Shown here one piece after another: positions 1 to 8,111 of a stretch of 64,000 bases of DNA; position 1 is the stretch's first letter; each line of letters starts with the position of its first letter. The notes beneath the pieces were generated by a model, which saw only the letters and a list, made by a program, of their open reading frames with translations, was not told where the DNA came from and ran no database searches. Source of the stretch: JAWXBA01 sp048499805 (GTDB lineage: Bacteria > Gemmatimonadota > Gemmatimonadetes > Gemmatimonadales > GWC2-71-9); contig JASNZF010000004.1 in assembly GCA_048499805.1 (NCBI GenBank), positions 124,001 through 188,000 on the forward strand. The letters run 5' to 3'. Position numbers and translations under genes: made by a program.

Positions 1-595
1 CGAATGCCAGCAGGAGGACGACCATCGCCACCGGCAGGAGCCGGAGCTCGAGGCGCTTGGCGTCGGCTGCGCTGACGGTGCGGATGTCGAAGTCCAGCAC
101 CGAGCGGCCGGTGACGGTGACGCTGTAGAGGGTGCGCTGGGGCAGCCGGTCCAGGGCCTCGTGGAGGACCTGGCGGATCGGTTCCACCAGCCCCCCCGCG
201 CTGTCCGGCTGGTGGGTGTCGAGCGCCACCAGGAAGAAGGTGCTGCGCTCGTCCTCGCTCAGGAACGACGCGTCGCCCCCGTCGTTCCAGGTCACGACGG
301 TCCGGACATAGCTGGCCCGCCGGGTCGCCGCCACCAGGGTGTCCAGGGCGGCCTGGCTGCCCGCCTCCCGGAAGCTGCCCGGCGCGGTCACCACCACCGC
401 AAAGAAGTCCTGCAGCGGCCGACCGAACCGCTCGGTGATCCGGGCCTCGACCAGGCGGGCTTCGGTGGGGCGCTCGGAGCCGCCACGCAGGTTGAGGAGG
501 GCCGGGGTCGCCGGGGCGCGGACAAACGCCACGGCAGCCACCACGGCCCACACCGCGAGGACCAGCCACTTGAGGCGAACCACCGCCCGGGCCAT
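1..595 (-). CDS. MMPL/RND-family transporter, N-terminal part (cut by window edge)
   Basis: The frame is open from an ATG at 595 to the window edge and gives 198 residues. The N-terminus has a basic start and one hydrophobic segment (about residues 9-25, WLVLAVWAVVAAVAF). A long soluble stretch of about 150 residues follows, and a second hydrophobic segment begins near residue 187 (LLPVAMVVLLLAF). One N-terminal helix, a large extracytoplasmic loop and then a helical bundle is the layout of MMPL/HAE-type RND exporters, which move lipids or drugs by proton-motive force. The substrate cannot be told. The gene is divergent from the metalloprotease at 762, with about 165 bp of shared upstream DNA. 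The family is assigned from topology and residue pattern only. Confidence 0.7.
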   Translation of the reverse strand, partial: MARAVVRLKWLVLAVWAVVAAVAFVRAPATPALLNLRGGSERPTEARLVEARITERFGRPLQDFFAVVVTAPGSFREAGSQAALDTLVAATRRASYVRTVVTWNDGGDASFLSEDERSTFFLVALDTHQPDSAGGLVEPIRQVLHEALDRLPQRTLYSVTVTGRSVLDFDIRTVSAADAKRLELRLLPVAMVVLLLAF

Positions 596-761
596 CGGGG
601 TAAACACCAGTCGAACGCCTCCGGTGCCGCGGCGCGGCGGGTCTGGAACGCGGGTTGCAGGACATGGGGCAAGCTGTGCCCGGGGCATAGTTTAGGCGTG
701 CCACCGGGCCCACGCCAGTTGTGTGGTGGTGCCGGGGAGGCCGGGCGTCCCATATTGAGGA

Positions 762-1568
762 ATGCAAATGTCAAGGATTCTGCCCCTGACGGTGGTCGTG
801 CTCCTGGCCATGGTCCTGCTCGGACGGGCCGGAAGGGAGGAGCCGGTGGCCGCCGTCCCGCCCCCCGCCGCGCCCTCCGGAGAGGCGCTGGTGGCGGCGC
901 CGCCGGCCGCCGCCACGGGGCGGAATGCGCCGACCGCCGCGGTGACCGACCCGGCGGCGCGGCCCTCGACTCCCGAGCTCGACCGCCTCGTGACCCTCGC
1001 CAGCCGGCAGCGGCTGCTCCGGGAGCAGCGCTATACCTACATCGACTCGCTCCTGGCGAGCACCGATTCGGTGATCCGGCGCTGGGAGGACCGGAACGGC
1101 CAGGCCTTCCGGGTGGCGCTGATCGACACCCCGGAGCTGCCCGGCTGGCGCCCGGTCCTGCCGACCATCGCCCGCCGTGCCTTCGCGGCCTGGCAGGAGG
1201 CCTACCCGGACCTGCGCTTCGAGGTCGTGGGCGACCCCGCCGAAGCGGAGATCACGGTACGCTGGACCGAGCGGTTTGAGATGGATCGCACCGGGCAGAC
1301 CGACCTGCAGTTCCTGCCGAATGGCGAGGTCCGGCGCGCCGAGATCCTCCTGGCACTCCAGATGCCGGAGGGCCAACCGCTGGTGGACGCCGGGTTGGCT
1401 GCGGTGGCGACCCACGAGGTGGGTCATGCGTTGGGGCTGCCCCACTCCGGGAACCCCCGGGACGTGATGTTTCCCAACACCCAGACCAGCGCCATCTCCA
1501 CCCGCGATCGCGCCACCCTGGTGCTGCTCTACGCCCTTGCGCCCGGTTCGCTCCGGCTGGATCGGTGA
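762..1568 (+). CDS. Matrixin-like zinc metalloprotease, membrane-anchored or secreted
   Basis: The 268-residue product begins with a hydrophobic segment (residues 6-20) that could be an anchor or an uncleaved signal, followed by a Pro/Ala-rich linker to about residue 70. The catalytic signature HEVGHALGLPHS lies at residues 218-229 and fits HExxHxxGxxH, so His218, His222 and His228 should bind zinc and Glu219 should act as the general base. A Met-turn (DVMFP, Met236) follows at the usual distance for metzincins. Family M10 is therefore likely; the substrate is unknown. The stop overlaps the GTG start of the next gene (GTGA), so the two are translationally coupled. An in-frame ATG two codons downstream is an alternative start. 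Confidence 0.82.
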   Translation: MQMSRILPLTVVVLLAMVLLGRAGREEPVAAVPPPAAPSGEALVAAPPAAATGRNAPTAAVTDPAARPSTPELDRLVTLASRQRLLREQRYTYIDSLLASTDSVIRRWEDRNGQAFRVALIDTPELPGWRPVLPTIARRAFAAWQEAYPDLRFEVVGDPAEAEITVRWTERFEMDRTGQTDLQFLPNGEVRRAEILLALQMPEGQPLVDAGLAAVATHEVGHALGLPHSGNPRDVMFPNTQTSAISTRDRATLVLLYALAPGSLRLDR

Positions 1569-2752
1569 TCGGCCTGGCCGCCCTCCGATCCGGTCTCGTC
1601 CTGGCCGCCCTGCTCCCGCTGGTGTCCGCACCGCTGGGGGCCCGCCAGTTCGACGACGTGGAGGCTGCGGTGCTGCGCGCCATCAAGGACCAGGTCTTTC
1701 CGGGGGCGGTGGTGGTCATTGGCCGCCGCGATACCGTCCTCTTCGCCAAGGGGTTCGGCCACTTCACCTGGTCCACGACCTCCCGGGTGCCTTCCCCGGA
1801 CTCGACCCTCTGGGACCTGGCCTCGCTTACCAAGGTGGTCGCGACCGCCAGCATTGCCATGACCCTGGTCGACCGCGGCCAACTCGACCTCGACGCCCCG
1901 GTGGCGAACCACCTGCCCCGCTTCGTGGGCGACGGCCGGGAACGGGTCACGATTCGCATGCTCCTCGACCATACCTCGGGGCTGCCTGCCTTTGCCCCGC
2001 TTTACCAGGGCGCCGAGACTCGGGAACAGGCGATCGAGCACCTCTGGCTCGTCCCGCTGCGCCGCCCGCCGGGGCGCAGTCCCGACTACAGCGACCTCAA
2101 CGCCATCCTCCTGGGGCTGGTCGTCGAGCGGATCACCGGCGTGCCCCTCGACCAACTGGCGCGCCAGGAGGTCTTCGATCCGCTGGGGATGGAGCAGACC
2201 CTCTTCGCGCCGGGCGCCAGCCTGCGGCCGCGGATCGTGCCCAGCATGAGCGATGAGCAGGGGCCGTTGGCGGGTCGACCGAGCGATCCCAACGCCTTTG
2301 CCTTGGGCGGGGTGGCGGGACATGCCGGTGTCTTCGGGACGGGGAGTGACCTGGGGCGCTTCGCCCAGGCCTGGTTGCGGGAGGGACGTCTGGCCGGTGG
2401 CCAGCAATGGGTGTCGGCGCTGACGCTGCGACAGTTCCTGCAGCGCAGTCCTGCCACCAGCACCCGGGCCCTGGGCTGGGACACCCCCGCCATGAACCCG
2501 ATCCTGCGCACCACGACCTCGTTCGGGTCGATGGCCAGCGCCGCCACCTACGGGCACACCGGCTGGAGCGGCACCTCCCTCTGGATCGACCCGGCGGGAG
2601 ACCTCTTCGTCGTCCTGCTGACCAACCGGAGCTTCGACCCGAAGGTGCGGCAGTCCCTCATTGCCATTCGGGATGTCCGCCACGGCGTCGCCGATGCGGC
2701 GCGCACGTCGGTGCTGGCGCTCTGTGCGACGGCGCAGGCGGTGCGGTGCTGA
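1565..2752 (+). CDS. Secreted serine hydrolase, beta-lactamase class C / S12 family
   Basis: The 395-residue protein starts at a GTG that overlaps the upstream stop. Residues 4-27 resemble a signal peptide ending near GAR. The S12 hallmarks are present: SLTK with nucleophile Ser87 and Lys90, a tyrosine motif YSDLN (Tyr176), and a C-terminal YGHTGWSGT box in place of the KTG motif. HTG instead of KTG is typical of EstB-like esterases and D-amino peptidases rather than true beta-lactamases. The enzyme probably acts in the periplasm on an ester, a beta-lactam-like ring or a peptide; sequence alone does not settle which. It is co-transcribed with the metalloprotease. A heptad-repeat array begins 8 bp after the stop. 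Confidence 0.85.
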   Translation: MIGLAALRSGLVLAALLPLVSAPLGARQFDDVEAAVLRAIKDQVFPGAVVVIGRRDTVLFAKGFGHFTWSTTSRVPSPDSTLWDLASLTKVVATASIAMTLVDRGQLDLDAPVANHLPRFVGDGRERVTIRMLLDHTSGLPAFAPLYQGAETREQAIEHLWLVPLRRPPGRSPDYSDLNAILLGLVVERITGVPLDQLARQEVFDPLGMEQTLFAPGASLRPRIVPSMSDEQGPLAGRPSDPNAFALGGVAGHAGVFGTGSDLGRFAQAWLREGRLAGGQQWVSALTLRQFLQRSPATSTRALGWDTPAMNPILRTTTSFGSMASAATYGHTGWSGTSLWIDPAGDLFVVLLTNRSFDPKVRQSLIAIRDVRHGVADAARTSVLALCATAQAVRC

Positions 2753-2760
2753 TTCTGGGG

Positions 2761-2795
2761 TGAGAGGTAAGAAGTAAGAGGTAAGAGGTGAGAGG
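2761..2795 (+). repeat. GAGGTRA heptad array, left arm
   Basis: Five tandem 7-bp units (TGAGAGG/TAAGARG) lie just after the hydrolase stop. With the array at 2900-2965 they form an inverted pair across the space between two convergent genes. Because the period is 7, every reading frame on this strand meets TAA or TGA. Confidence 0.9.
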
Positions 2796-2899
2796 AAGGT
2801 GGCGAGGAATTCTGGGATGGGCGGTTGGGCGTGCGAATTCGATCACGCCGATCACCCTGTCAGCGGTTCACCTTCTCCGCCGTTCCCTTCCCTTCGCCT

Positions 2900-2965
2900 A
2901 CCTCTCACCACTCACCTCTCATCTCAGCCTTTCTCCTCTTACCTCTTACCTCTCACTTCTTACTT
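2900..2965 (-). repeat. Heptad array, right arm (TYACCTC on the plus strand)
   Basis: About eight partly degenerate CCTCTCA/CCTCTTA units. The TAA stop of the minus-strand HEAT gene (2960-2962) lies inside this array, so the array forms the gene's 3' end. The 105 bp of unique DNA between the two arms show no gene. Confidence 0.88.
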
Positions 2966-4231
2966 CCCCACCATCTCCCGGAGCGCGGTCACCACCCGCG
3001 GATCGCTGGAATTCGAGAGTCGCTGGATCGCGCTGCGCCGGAGTGCGGGATCGGTGTCCGATCGTGCCACCTCGAGCAGCTTGTCGATGGCCACGCGATC
3101 TCCGCGCTCGCCCAGCAGGCCCAGGATGGTGGTCCGGGGCGAACGGTCGGTGATCGCGTCGTAGAGTCCCGCCAGGTCGGCGCTGGTGGCACCGGCCTGG
3201 GACGCGGCGCGAATCGCGCGCGAGACGGTCGACGTCTCCCCACCCTGCCGCGCGACCCCCATCAGCCACTGGACATTGCCCGCGCCCCCCGCCGACCCGA
3301 CCGCCGAGAGCACGGCGTCGCGCTCGGCCTGACTCCCCAGCGAGGGGTACACCTGGCGGAGGATCTCGACGTCCTGCGCGGTGGCATAGCTGCGGCCGAG
3401 GCCCTTGAGCGCAGCCACCCGGACCCCGTCCGGTGCGTCGGCAGCCCGCACCACACTCCGCAGGTGGGCCCGCGCCCGCGGGTCGCCCGAGCCTGCGAGC
3501 GCGTCCATCGCCGTCCGGGCAACCCAGGGGTCGGTGGACGCGGCGAGGGTGATCAGGGCGGGGATTCCCGGTCCATCGGAGCCGCGCGCCAGGGCGTTCA
3601 TGGCGCTCTGCCGGACGGCGGGGGCGTCCGATGCATCCTGCGCAATGCGGGTCAGGGTCTCCAGGGCAGCGGAGGCCGGGTCGGCCTCGCGGCTCAACCA
3701 CGAGATGGCGCTCTGGCGCGTCTGGCGCGACAGGTCGCGGTTGGTCGCCAGTGCTTGCAGCGGGGCCAGCACCTGGGCGTCGGCGGCCAGCATGGCGGGC
3801 AGGAGCGCGGCCTGGCCGGGTCGTCCCTCCACGGTGCGGGCCAGCCCGAGCAGGTAGTCCGCGGCCTGGGCGCCGGAGACGGCGCCCAGGTCCTGTGCCT
3901 CGCGGGTGGAGGCGTCGGTCCCGATTCCGGTCTCGAGCCCGACGACCTGGTTGCCGGCGCGCAGCACAGTGACCCGCACCGGACCGGGAACACACGGGCG
4001 GCTCTCGGAATCTCCCGAGAACGAGTACGAGCCACTGCTCACGTTCACGGTGTTGCCGTAGCGAATGAATCCCGGTCCCCCGCAGACGCCATCGCGTGCG
4101 GGGAAGGAAAAGGCGACGGCGGCGTTGGCCGGGGCGCCGGCAATCCGCTGGGCCAGTCCCTGGGCCCGGGCCACTGGGGTGGCGGCCAGCGCCAGTGCGC
4201 CGGCCATGACGACTCGAAGTGGGGTGGCCAT
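2960..4231 (-). CDS. Secreted HEAT-repeat protein
   Basis: The 423-residue product has a signal peptide (MATPLRVVMAGALALAATPVARAQ). A beta-rich N-terminal domain follows (to about residue 120). The rest is a run of HEAT-like helical repeats, each with a recurring pattern such as SDTDPALRRSAIQRLS or ASTDPWVARTAMDALA. HEAT solenoids are protein-binding scaffolds; no catalytic motif is visible. The start lies 4 bp downstream of the stop of the related gene at 4236-6092, and both sit behind the sigma/anti-sigma pair, so they are probably part of that regulon. The stop codon is inside a heptad-repeat array. Confidence 0.8.
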   Translation of the reverse strand: MATPLRVVMAGALALAATPVARAQGLAQRIAGAPANAAVAFSFPARDGVCGGPGFIRYGNTVNVSSGSYSFSGDSESRPCVPGPVRVTVLRAGNQVVGLETGIGTDASTREAQDLGAVSGAQAADYLLGLARTVEGRPGQAALLPAMLAADAQVLAPLQALATNRDLSRQTRQSAISWLSREADPASAALETLTRIAQDASDAPAVRQSAMNALARGSDGPGIPALITLAASTDPWVARTAMDALAGSGDPRARAHLRSVVRAADAPDGVRVAALKGLGRSYATAQDVEILRQVYPSLGSQAERDAVLSAVGSAGGAGNVQWLMGVARQGGETSTVSRAIRAASQAGATSADLAGLYDAITDRSPRTTILGLLGERGDRVAIDKLLEVARSDTDPALRRSAIQRLSNSSDPRVVTALREMVGK

Positions 4232-4235
4232 GGCG

Positions 4236-6092
4236 CTACTTCCCGATCAGTTCGAGCAGGATCTGGGTGGAGCGCGGGTCCTTCTTGCGGGTCAGCGCCG
4301 AGATCGCCTCGGTGCGGCTCCGCGGGTCGGTGCCGTTGCGGATGATCTCCACCAGCTTGTCGGTGGCGGCGTCCTCCTCGCGGGCGCCCAGCACGCTGAT
4401 CACCGACGAGCGCAGCTGGCGGTCGGTCAGGTTGTCGTAGAGGCGGATGATCTCGCTGATCGGGAATCGCTCGCTCCGCATCCGGCTCAGCGCCGACGAC
4501 CGGTAGCGCGACTCCTCGGTGTCGTTGCGGACAATGCTCATGAGCCAGCCGTCATTGGCGGGGCCGCCGGCGCGGGCGAGGCCGCTGATGATCGCGTCCT
4601 TGACCTGGCGGCTCGACTCCTTCGCATACACCCCGCGCAGGAAGGCGGCATCCTCCTCGCTCAGGGTGCGCCGGGCGTCGCTGCCACGAAGCACTTCGGC
4701 GTACTGGCCCTGACCGCTGACCCCCGTCACGACCCCCGACTCCGCCGCGCGTGCGAGGCCCAGGGCCCGCACGGGATCTGCTGCCGGCACGGGTGCGGCG
4801 GCGGCCACTCGCCCGGTCGTGGAAATGACCGCCACCTCCGGCGCCCAGACCACCGAGAAACTGCTGCCGCTGGTCATCGCGTTGATCGCGCTGACCCGCA
4901 GGTTGTCGCTCAGGTCGGTCCGCTCCACGTAGCGGCGGAGCAGGCGGCTGGCCTCGGGGGAGTCGTTGTTGCGCAGCGCGGACAGGACCGCGCCCTGGGT
5001 CCGCTCGTCGGTGCTGCTGTTGAACACCTGTTCGAGGTTGCGCACCGTACCCGGACCGTCCATCCGGCCCAGGATGGCAATCGCGTCGCTGCGCACGCTG
5101 CGGTCCGGGTCGTTCCGGGCCACCTCCAGCAGGCGGGTCGAGACGTCGGGGTCGCTCCGCCGGCCGAGCAGGTAGACGGCGCGCCGCCGCAGCGTCACCG
5201 AGCACTCATCCCGCTGCGCCAGCACCCGGCCCAGGACCGGACCGACCGCGGCTTCATCCTGCCGCGCCAGAGCGTTGAGCGCCTCGGCGCGGACCTCCAT
5301 CTCCTCCCGGTCGCAGGTGGCGCCCTGGGCATTGGCGGCCCGCACGGCGGCCGCGGCCTGGGCGTCTCCTCGCGAGGCGAGCGCGCCATTGATCCGCACC
5401 CGCAACGCGGCGGCATCGGCGTCATCGGCGGTGGCGGGATAGCGGGTCCGCTGCGTCTGCAGCGCCGCGAGGGCGTTGCGAAGGTCGTCGGTGGAGCCGG
5501 CACGATACAGCGCAAACGCGCGCCAGTAGAGCGCCGCCGGCGCCGACTTGGCGGTGGGATACCGTTCCTGGAAGGTCTGGAACAGCTGGGCCGCGCGACC
5601 GTACTCGCCCCGGTTCAGGGTCTCGCGGGCCAGCCGGTACAGGGAGTCCTCGGGGGTGCCCTGCTGGGGACGCACTGAGGCCAGGCCACCCAGGCTCCGG
5701 CCCTCCGCCAGCGTCAGGGGAGAGAGGGCCTGTGCCGCCATCAGCTCCGTGGCCCGCATCCGGTCCTGGATTTCTTCCATGCGCAGGTCCGAGAGGCTCG
5801 ACTGGAGGGCGCTCAGTTCAAACTCGCTCCGCAGCCGGGCTTCGCGCATCGCCTCCTGCGACACCAGCAGCTCCTCGCGGAGCTGGCCGCCCAGCAGGGA
5901 CTCACCCAGCCGCAACTCCTCCGTCAGGCGTCCGGCGACAAGTGCCCTGGAACGGGCGACCTCTCGGACGCGCTCAGCCTCGGCGCGCGCCCGTTCGATC
6001 ACTTCCGCGGTGCGAGTGGCGGGGGGCGACTGTCGAGCCGCCAGTGGCGCGGCAACGAGCGGCAGGGTCAGGAGCAACAGGGCGGTGCGCAT
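4236..6092 (-). CDS. Secreted HEAT-repeat protein with YbgF/TPR-like segment
   Basis: The 618-residue product has a signal peptide ending near AARQS. A long Arg/Glu-rich helical region (about 25-110) could be a coiled coil. A TPR-like segment around 155-190 (TFQERYPTAKSAPAALYWRA) resembles YbgF/Tol-associated repeats. HEAT repeats follow, including units of the type NDPDRSVRSDAIAILGRM, down to the C-terminus (DPRSTQILLELIGK). The start lies 28 bp after the anti-sigma stop. It is a likely periplasmic scaffold paralogous to the next gene; no enzymatic motif was seen. Confidence 0.8.
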   Translation of the reverse strand: MRTALLLLTLPLVAAPLAARQSPPATRTAEVIERARAEAERVREVARSRALVAGRLTEELRLGESLLGGQLREELLVSQEAMREARLRSEFELSALQSSLSDLRMEEIQDRMRATELMAAQALSPLTLAEGRSLGGLASVRPQQGTPEDSLYRLARETLNRGEYGRAAQLFQTFQERYPTAKSAPAALYWRAFALYRAGSTDDLRNALAALQTQRTRYPATADDADAAALRVRINGALASRGDAQAAAAVRAANAQGATCDREEMEVRAEALNALARQDEAAVGPVLGRVLAQRDECSVTLRRRAVYLLGRRSDPDVSTRLLEVARNDPDRSVRSDAIAILGRMDGPGTVRNLEQVFNSSTDERTQGAVLSALRNNDSPEASRLLRRYVERTDLSDNLRVSAINAMTSGSSFSVVWAPEVAVISTTGRVAAAAPVPAADPVRALGLARAAESGVVTGVSGQGQYAEVLRGSDARRTLSEEDAAFLRGVYAKESSRQVKDAIISGLARAGGPANDGWLMSIVRNDTEESRYRSSALSRMRSERFPISEIIRLYDNLTDRQLRSSVISVLGAREEDAATDKLVEIIRNGTDPRSRTEAISALTRKKDPRSTQILLELIGK

Positions 6093-6120
6093 ATGTGTGA
6101 ATCCTCGATCGGGTCCGGGT

Positions 6121-6765
6121 CTACTGTGAGTTGGCGAGCATCACCCGCAGGCGCGGCATCACGTCCCGCTGGTCCAGCGCCTGGTCAATCAGGTAGACGT
6201 CGGGTCCGTTGGGACCGTTCGGTAGCCGGGCGATCTGGGCCAGCACCAGCTCCAGGTCGTCGAGCAGCGAGGTCACCCCCGCGTCCACGGCGCCGGGGGA
6301 ATCGAGCAGCAGCCGGGTCGTGCTGAGCAACTCGCTGGCGCGGGCGCGGGAGTTGTCGAGGGGACGGCCGGCGTCGGTTTCTGCGGCCAGGGTCACCAGC
6401 AGCGCTGCCACCTGCTCCAGGTAGCCGCTGGCGATCCCGACGAACGGCTGGGCGTCAGCACTGGCCAGGGTGCCGAGCCGGTTCGTCGTATCGGGGCGCG
6501 CGGCCAACCCGGCGTCCTCGGCGGGGGTGCCCGGCGCGATGCGCGGAGCGAGCTGCCCGATGCCGAACCCGATCGCGAGCATGGCCGCCAGCGGCAACCA
6601 GCGCCGCAACGGCCGGGGTGGCGGCGCGATGGCCACGGCCTGGTCGGGGAAGGCGCGCGCCGCGATGTCGGTCCACATCTCCTCGAGGGGGGGGGCGCCG
6701 GCCACGCGCCAGCGATCGGCCAGGGCCCGCAACTCGGTCGGGGTGCCAGTCTCGTCGTGCCTCAT
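6121..6765 (-). CDS. Putative anti-sigma factor, single-pass membrane protein
   Basis: Read from the ATG at 6765 (MRHDETG), the product has 214 residues. A longer frame upstream would overlap the sigma gene and is unlikely. The first 50 residues are cytoplasmic-like, a single hydrophobic helix lies at about 56-73 (LPLAAMLAIGFGIGQLAP), and a helical extracytoplasmic domain follows. No HxxxCxxC zinc-finger motif is present. The role rests on position: the start is 2 bp past the sigma-factor stop, a typical sigma/anti-sigma arrangement. It would hold the sigma factor at the membrane until a signal arrives. Confidence 0.65.
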   Translation of the reverse strand: MRHDETGTPTELRALADRWRVAGAPPLEEMWTDIAARAFPDQAVAIAPPPRPLRRWLPLAAMLAIGFGIGQLAPRIAPGTPAEDAGLAARPDTTNRLGTLASADAQPFVGIASGYLEQVAALLVTLAAETDAGRPLDNSRARASELLSTTRLLLDSPGAVDAGVTSLLDDLELVLAQIARLPNGPNGPDVYLIDQALDQRDVMPRLRVMLANSQ

Positions 6766-6766
6766 C

Positions 6767-7303
6767 TCATCTCTCCGGTGCAAAGACGGCGAGCGCCTCG
6801 CGCAGCTTCGCGCGGCCATTCGCCAGACGGGTCTTGCAGGTGCCCTCGGGCACCCCTGTCATCACGGCAATTTCCTGGTGGGTGTAGCCCTCGACGTCGT
6901 GGAGCACCACGACGGTCCGGAACTTCTCCGGCAGCGCCTCCAGCGCCCCGGCCAGGCGGTCTCGCAGGTCCACGTCGCCGTTGCGATGGGGCGCCGGCAA
7001 TTCGGCAGCCTCCACCAGCTCGGCCTCCCGGGTCCGCCACCGGACCACGCGCCGCATCCCCGAGCGGACCATGCTCACCGCGATGGCGTGCAGCCAGGTG
7101 GACAGCGCGCATTCACGGCGGAACCCCTCGAGGCGACTGAACGCCTTCACGAAGGTGTCCTGGGTGAACTCGCGCGCCAGCTCCTCGTCACCGACCAGGC
7201 GGTAGACGAGGCGGTAGACACGCGGTGCGTGCCGGTCGTACAGCTGGCGCCCGGCTCGACGGTCGCCCGCGAGCACGCCAGCTATCAAGGCGTTGTCCTC
7301 CAC
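6767..7303 (-). CDS. ECF-type RNA polymerase sigma factor
   Basis: A GTG start at 7303 gives a 178-residue protein beginning VEDNALIAGVLAGDRRAG, the usual length and N-terminus for an ECF sigma factor. A longer frame to 7492 adds a Pro-rich stretch with no domain. Region 2 (YDRHAPRVYRLVYRLVGDEE ... TQDTFVKAF) and region 4 (ALPEKFRTVVVLHDVEGYTH, then a helix-turn-helix ending in GTCKTRLANGRAKLREAL) are both clear. It should direct RNA polymerase to its own operon, which includes the HEAT-repeat genes. Its stop (TGA) precedes the anti-sigma ATG by 1 bp. Confidence 0.9.
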   Translation of the reverse strand: MEDNALIAGVLAGDRRAGRQLYDRHAPRVYRLVYRLVGDEELAREFTQDTFVKAFSRLEGFRRECALSTWLHAIAVSMVRSGMRRVVRWRTREAELVEAAELPAPHRNGDVDLRDRLAGALEALPEKFRTVVVLHDVEGYTHQEIAVMTGVPEGTCKTRLANGRAKLREALAVFAPER

Positions 7304-7382
7304 ACCGTCCTTCCACGCCGGAAGCGCCGTGAGGGGTTGCTGGAAGTTAGATGTCCGGTTCCACAAAAGGGTTCGGTGGGGT

Positions 7383-7430
7383 GAAGGGCGGGGCGGCGGG
7401 GCAGCGGGGCAGGGGGGCCGAAGGGCAAGG
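7383..7430 (+). repeat. GGGGCAGC/GGGGCGGC array, left arm
   Basis: A short G-rich array (GGGGCGGCGGGGCAGCGGGG and flanks) in inverted orientation to the GCTGCCCC array at 7519-7622. The two arms bracket the promoter candidate at 7486-7514. Confidence 0.75.
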
Positions 7431-7485
7431 TCCCCCGGCAGGGGCACGATCGAGCCGCCTTCTTGAGTTCTTTGGCGTAGTGGTA

Positions 7486-7514
7486 TTGACAACTCCTATC
7501 GAATTCCATAGTTT
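7486..7514 (+). promoter_or_regulatory. Sigma-70-type promoter candidate for sufT
   Basis: TTGACA (7486-7491), a 17-bp spacer and TAGTTT (7509-7514). It reads toward the sufT gene at 7666, about 150 bp away; the GCTGCCCC octamer array would lie in the 5' leader. The spacing equals that of the sufR promoter at 14578. Confidence 0.55.
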
Positions 7515-7518
7515 TCGC

Positions 7519-7622
7519 GCTGCCCCGCTGCCCCGCTGCCCCGCTGCCCCGCTGCCCCGCTGCCCCGCTGCCCCGCTGCCCCGCTGCCCCGCTGCCCCGC
7601 TGCCCCGCTGCCCCGCTGCCCC
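7519..7622 (+). repeat. GCTGCCCC x13 octamer array
   Basis: Thirteen perfect copies of an 8-bp unit, followed by a CCCTAGTCCCCAGTT stretch of the type seen at 14495-14548. Perfect identity over 104 bp suggests recent expansion and possible copy-number variation. It lies between the promoter candidate and sufT. Confidence 0.95.
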
Positions 7623-7665
7623 CATTCCCTAGTCCCCAGTTCCCCTTTCCCTTACATTAACAACC

Positions 7666-7992
7666 ATGAGCAACCCTGCCCCCCCGGCCCCGTTCATCAC
7701 CGCTGAGGCTGCCCGCAAGGCCCTCAAGCAGGTCAAGGACCCCGAGCTTGGCCTCAACATCATCGACATCGGACTGATCTACGACGTCTCGGTGGACGAC
7801 GACGGAGTCGTTCACGTCCAGATGACCCTCACCTCCCCGGGCTGTCCCTCGGGGGCGGAGATCATGGCCGACGCGAAGATGGTGCTGGAGCAGCAGGAAG
7901 GGGTGACCGCCGCCGAGGTGGAGCTGGTCTGGGAGCCCTACTGGACCCCGGACAAGATGGATCCCAGGGTCAGGACGTTCATGGGGTTCTGA
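7666..7992 (+). CDS. sufT: SufT-type Fe-S assembly factor (MIP18/DUF59 family)
   Basis: The 108-residue protein is a stand-alone MIP18/DUF59 domain. It has the typical KDPELGLNIIDIGLIYDV segment and TSPGCPSG around the conserved cysteine (about residue 62), and ends with WDPR-like residues (WEPYWTPDKMDPRV). SufT proteins help deliver or mature Fe-S clusters together with the SUF machinery; the suf operon lies 7 kb downstream on the same strand. It is transcribed alone, behind an octamer repeat leader. A heptad array starts 2 bp after its stop. Identification is firm; the exact step is inferred from the family. Confidence 0.9.
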   Translation: MSNPAPPAPFITAEAARKALKQVKDPELGLNIIDIGLIYDVSVDDDGVVHVQMTLTSPGCPSGAEIMADAKMVLEQQEGVTAAEVELVWEPYWTPDKMDPRVRTFMGF

Positions 7993-7994
7993 AG

Positions 7995-8032
7995 TGTAAG
8001 AGGTGAGAGGTAAGAGGGGAGAGGAGAGAGGA
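7995..8032 (+). repeat. GAGGTRA heptad array, left arm
   Basis: TGTAAGAGGTGAGAGGTAAG and degenerate continuation, 2 bp after the sufT stop. Paired with the inverted array at 8083-8111 across the convergent sufT/rnd junction; about 50 bp of GC-rich DNA separates the arms. Confidence 0.88.
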
Positions 8033-8082
8033 GAAAAGGGGCCCGGCCGCCGCCCGCCGTCAGGCCAGCCTGCACCGCAGCC

Positions 8083-8111
8083 TCCTCTCACCTCTTACCT
8101 CTTACCTCTCA
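8083..8111 (-). repeat. Heptad array, right arm
   Basis: Four TYACCTC-type units; the RNase D stop (TGA, 8109-8111) is the terminal part of this array. Confidence 0.88.
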
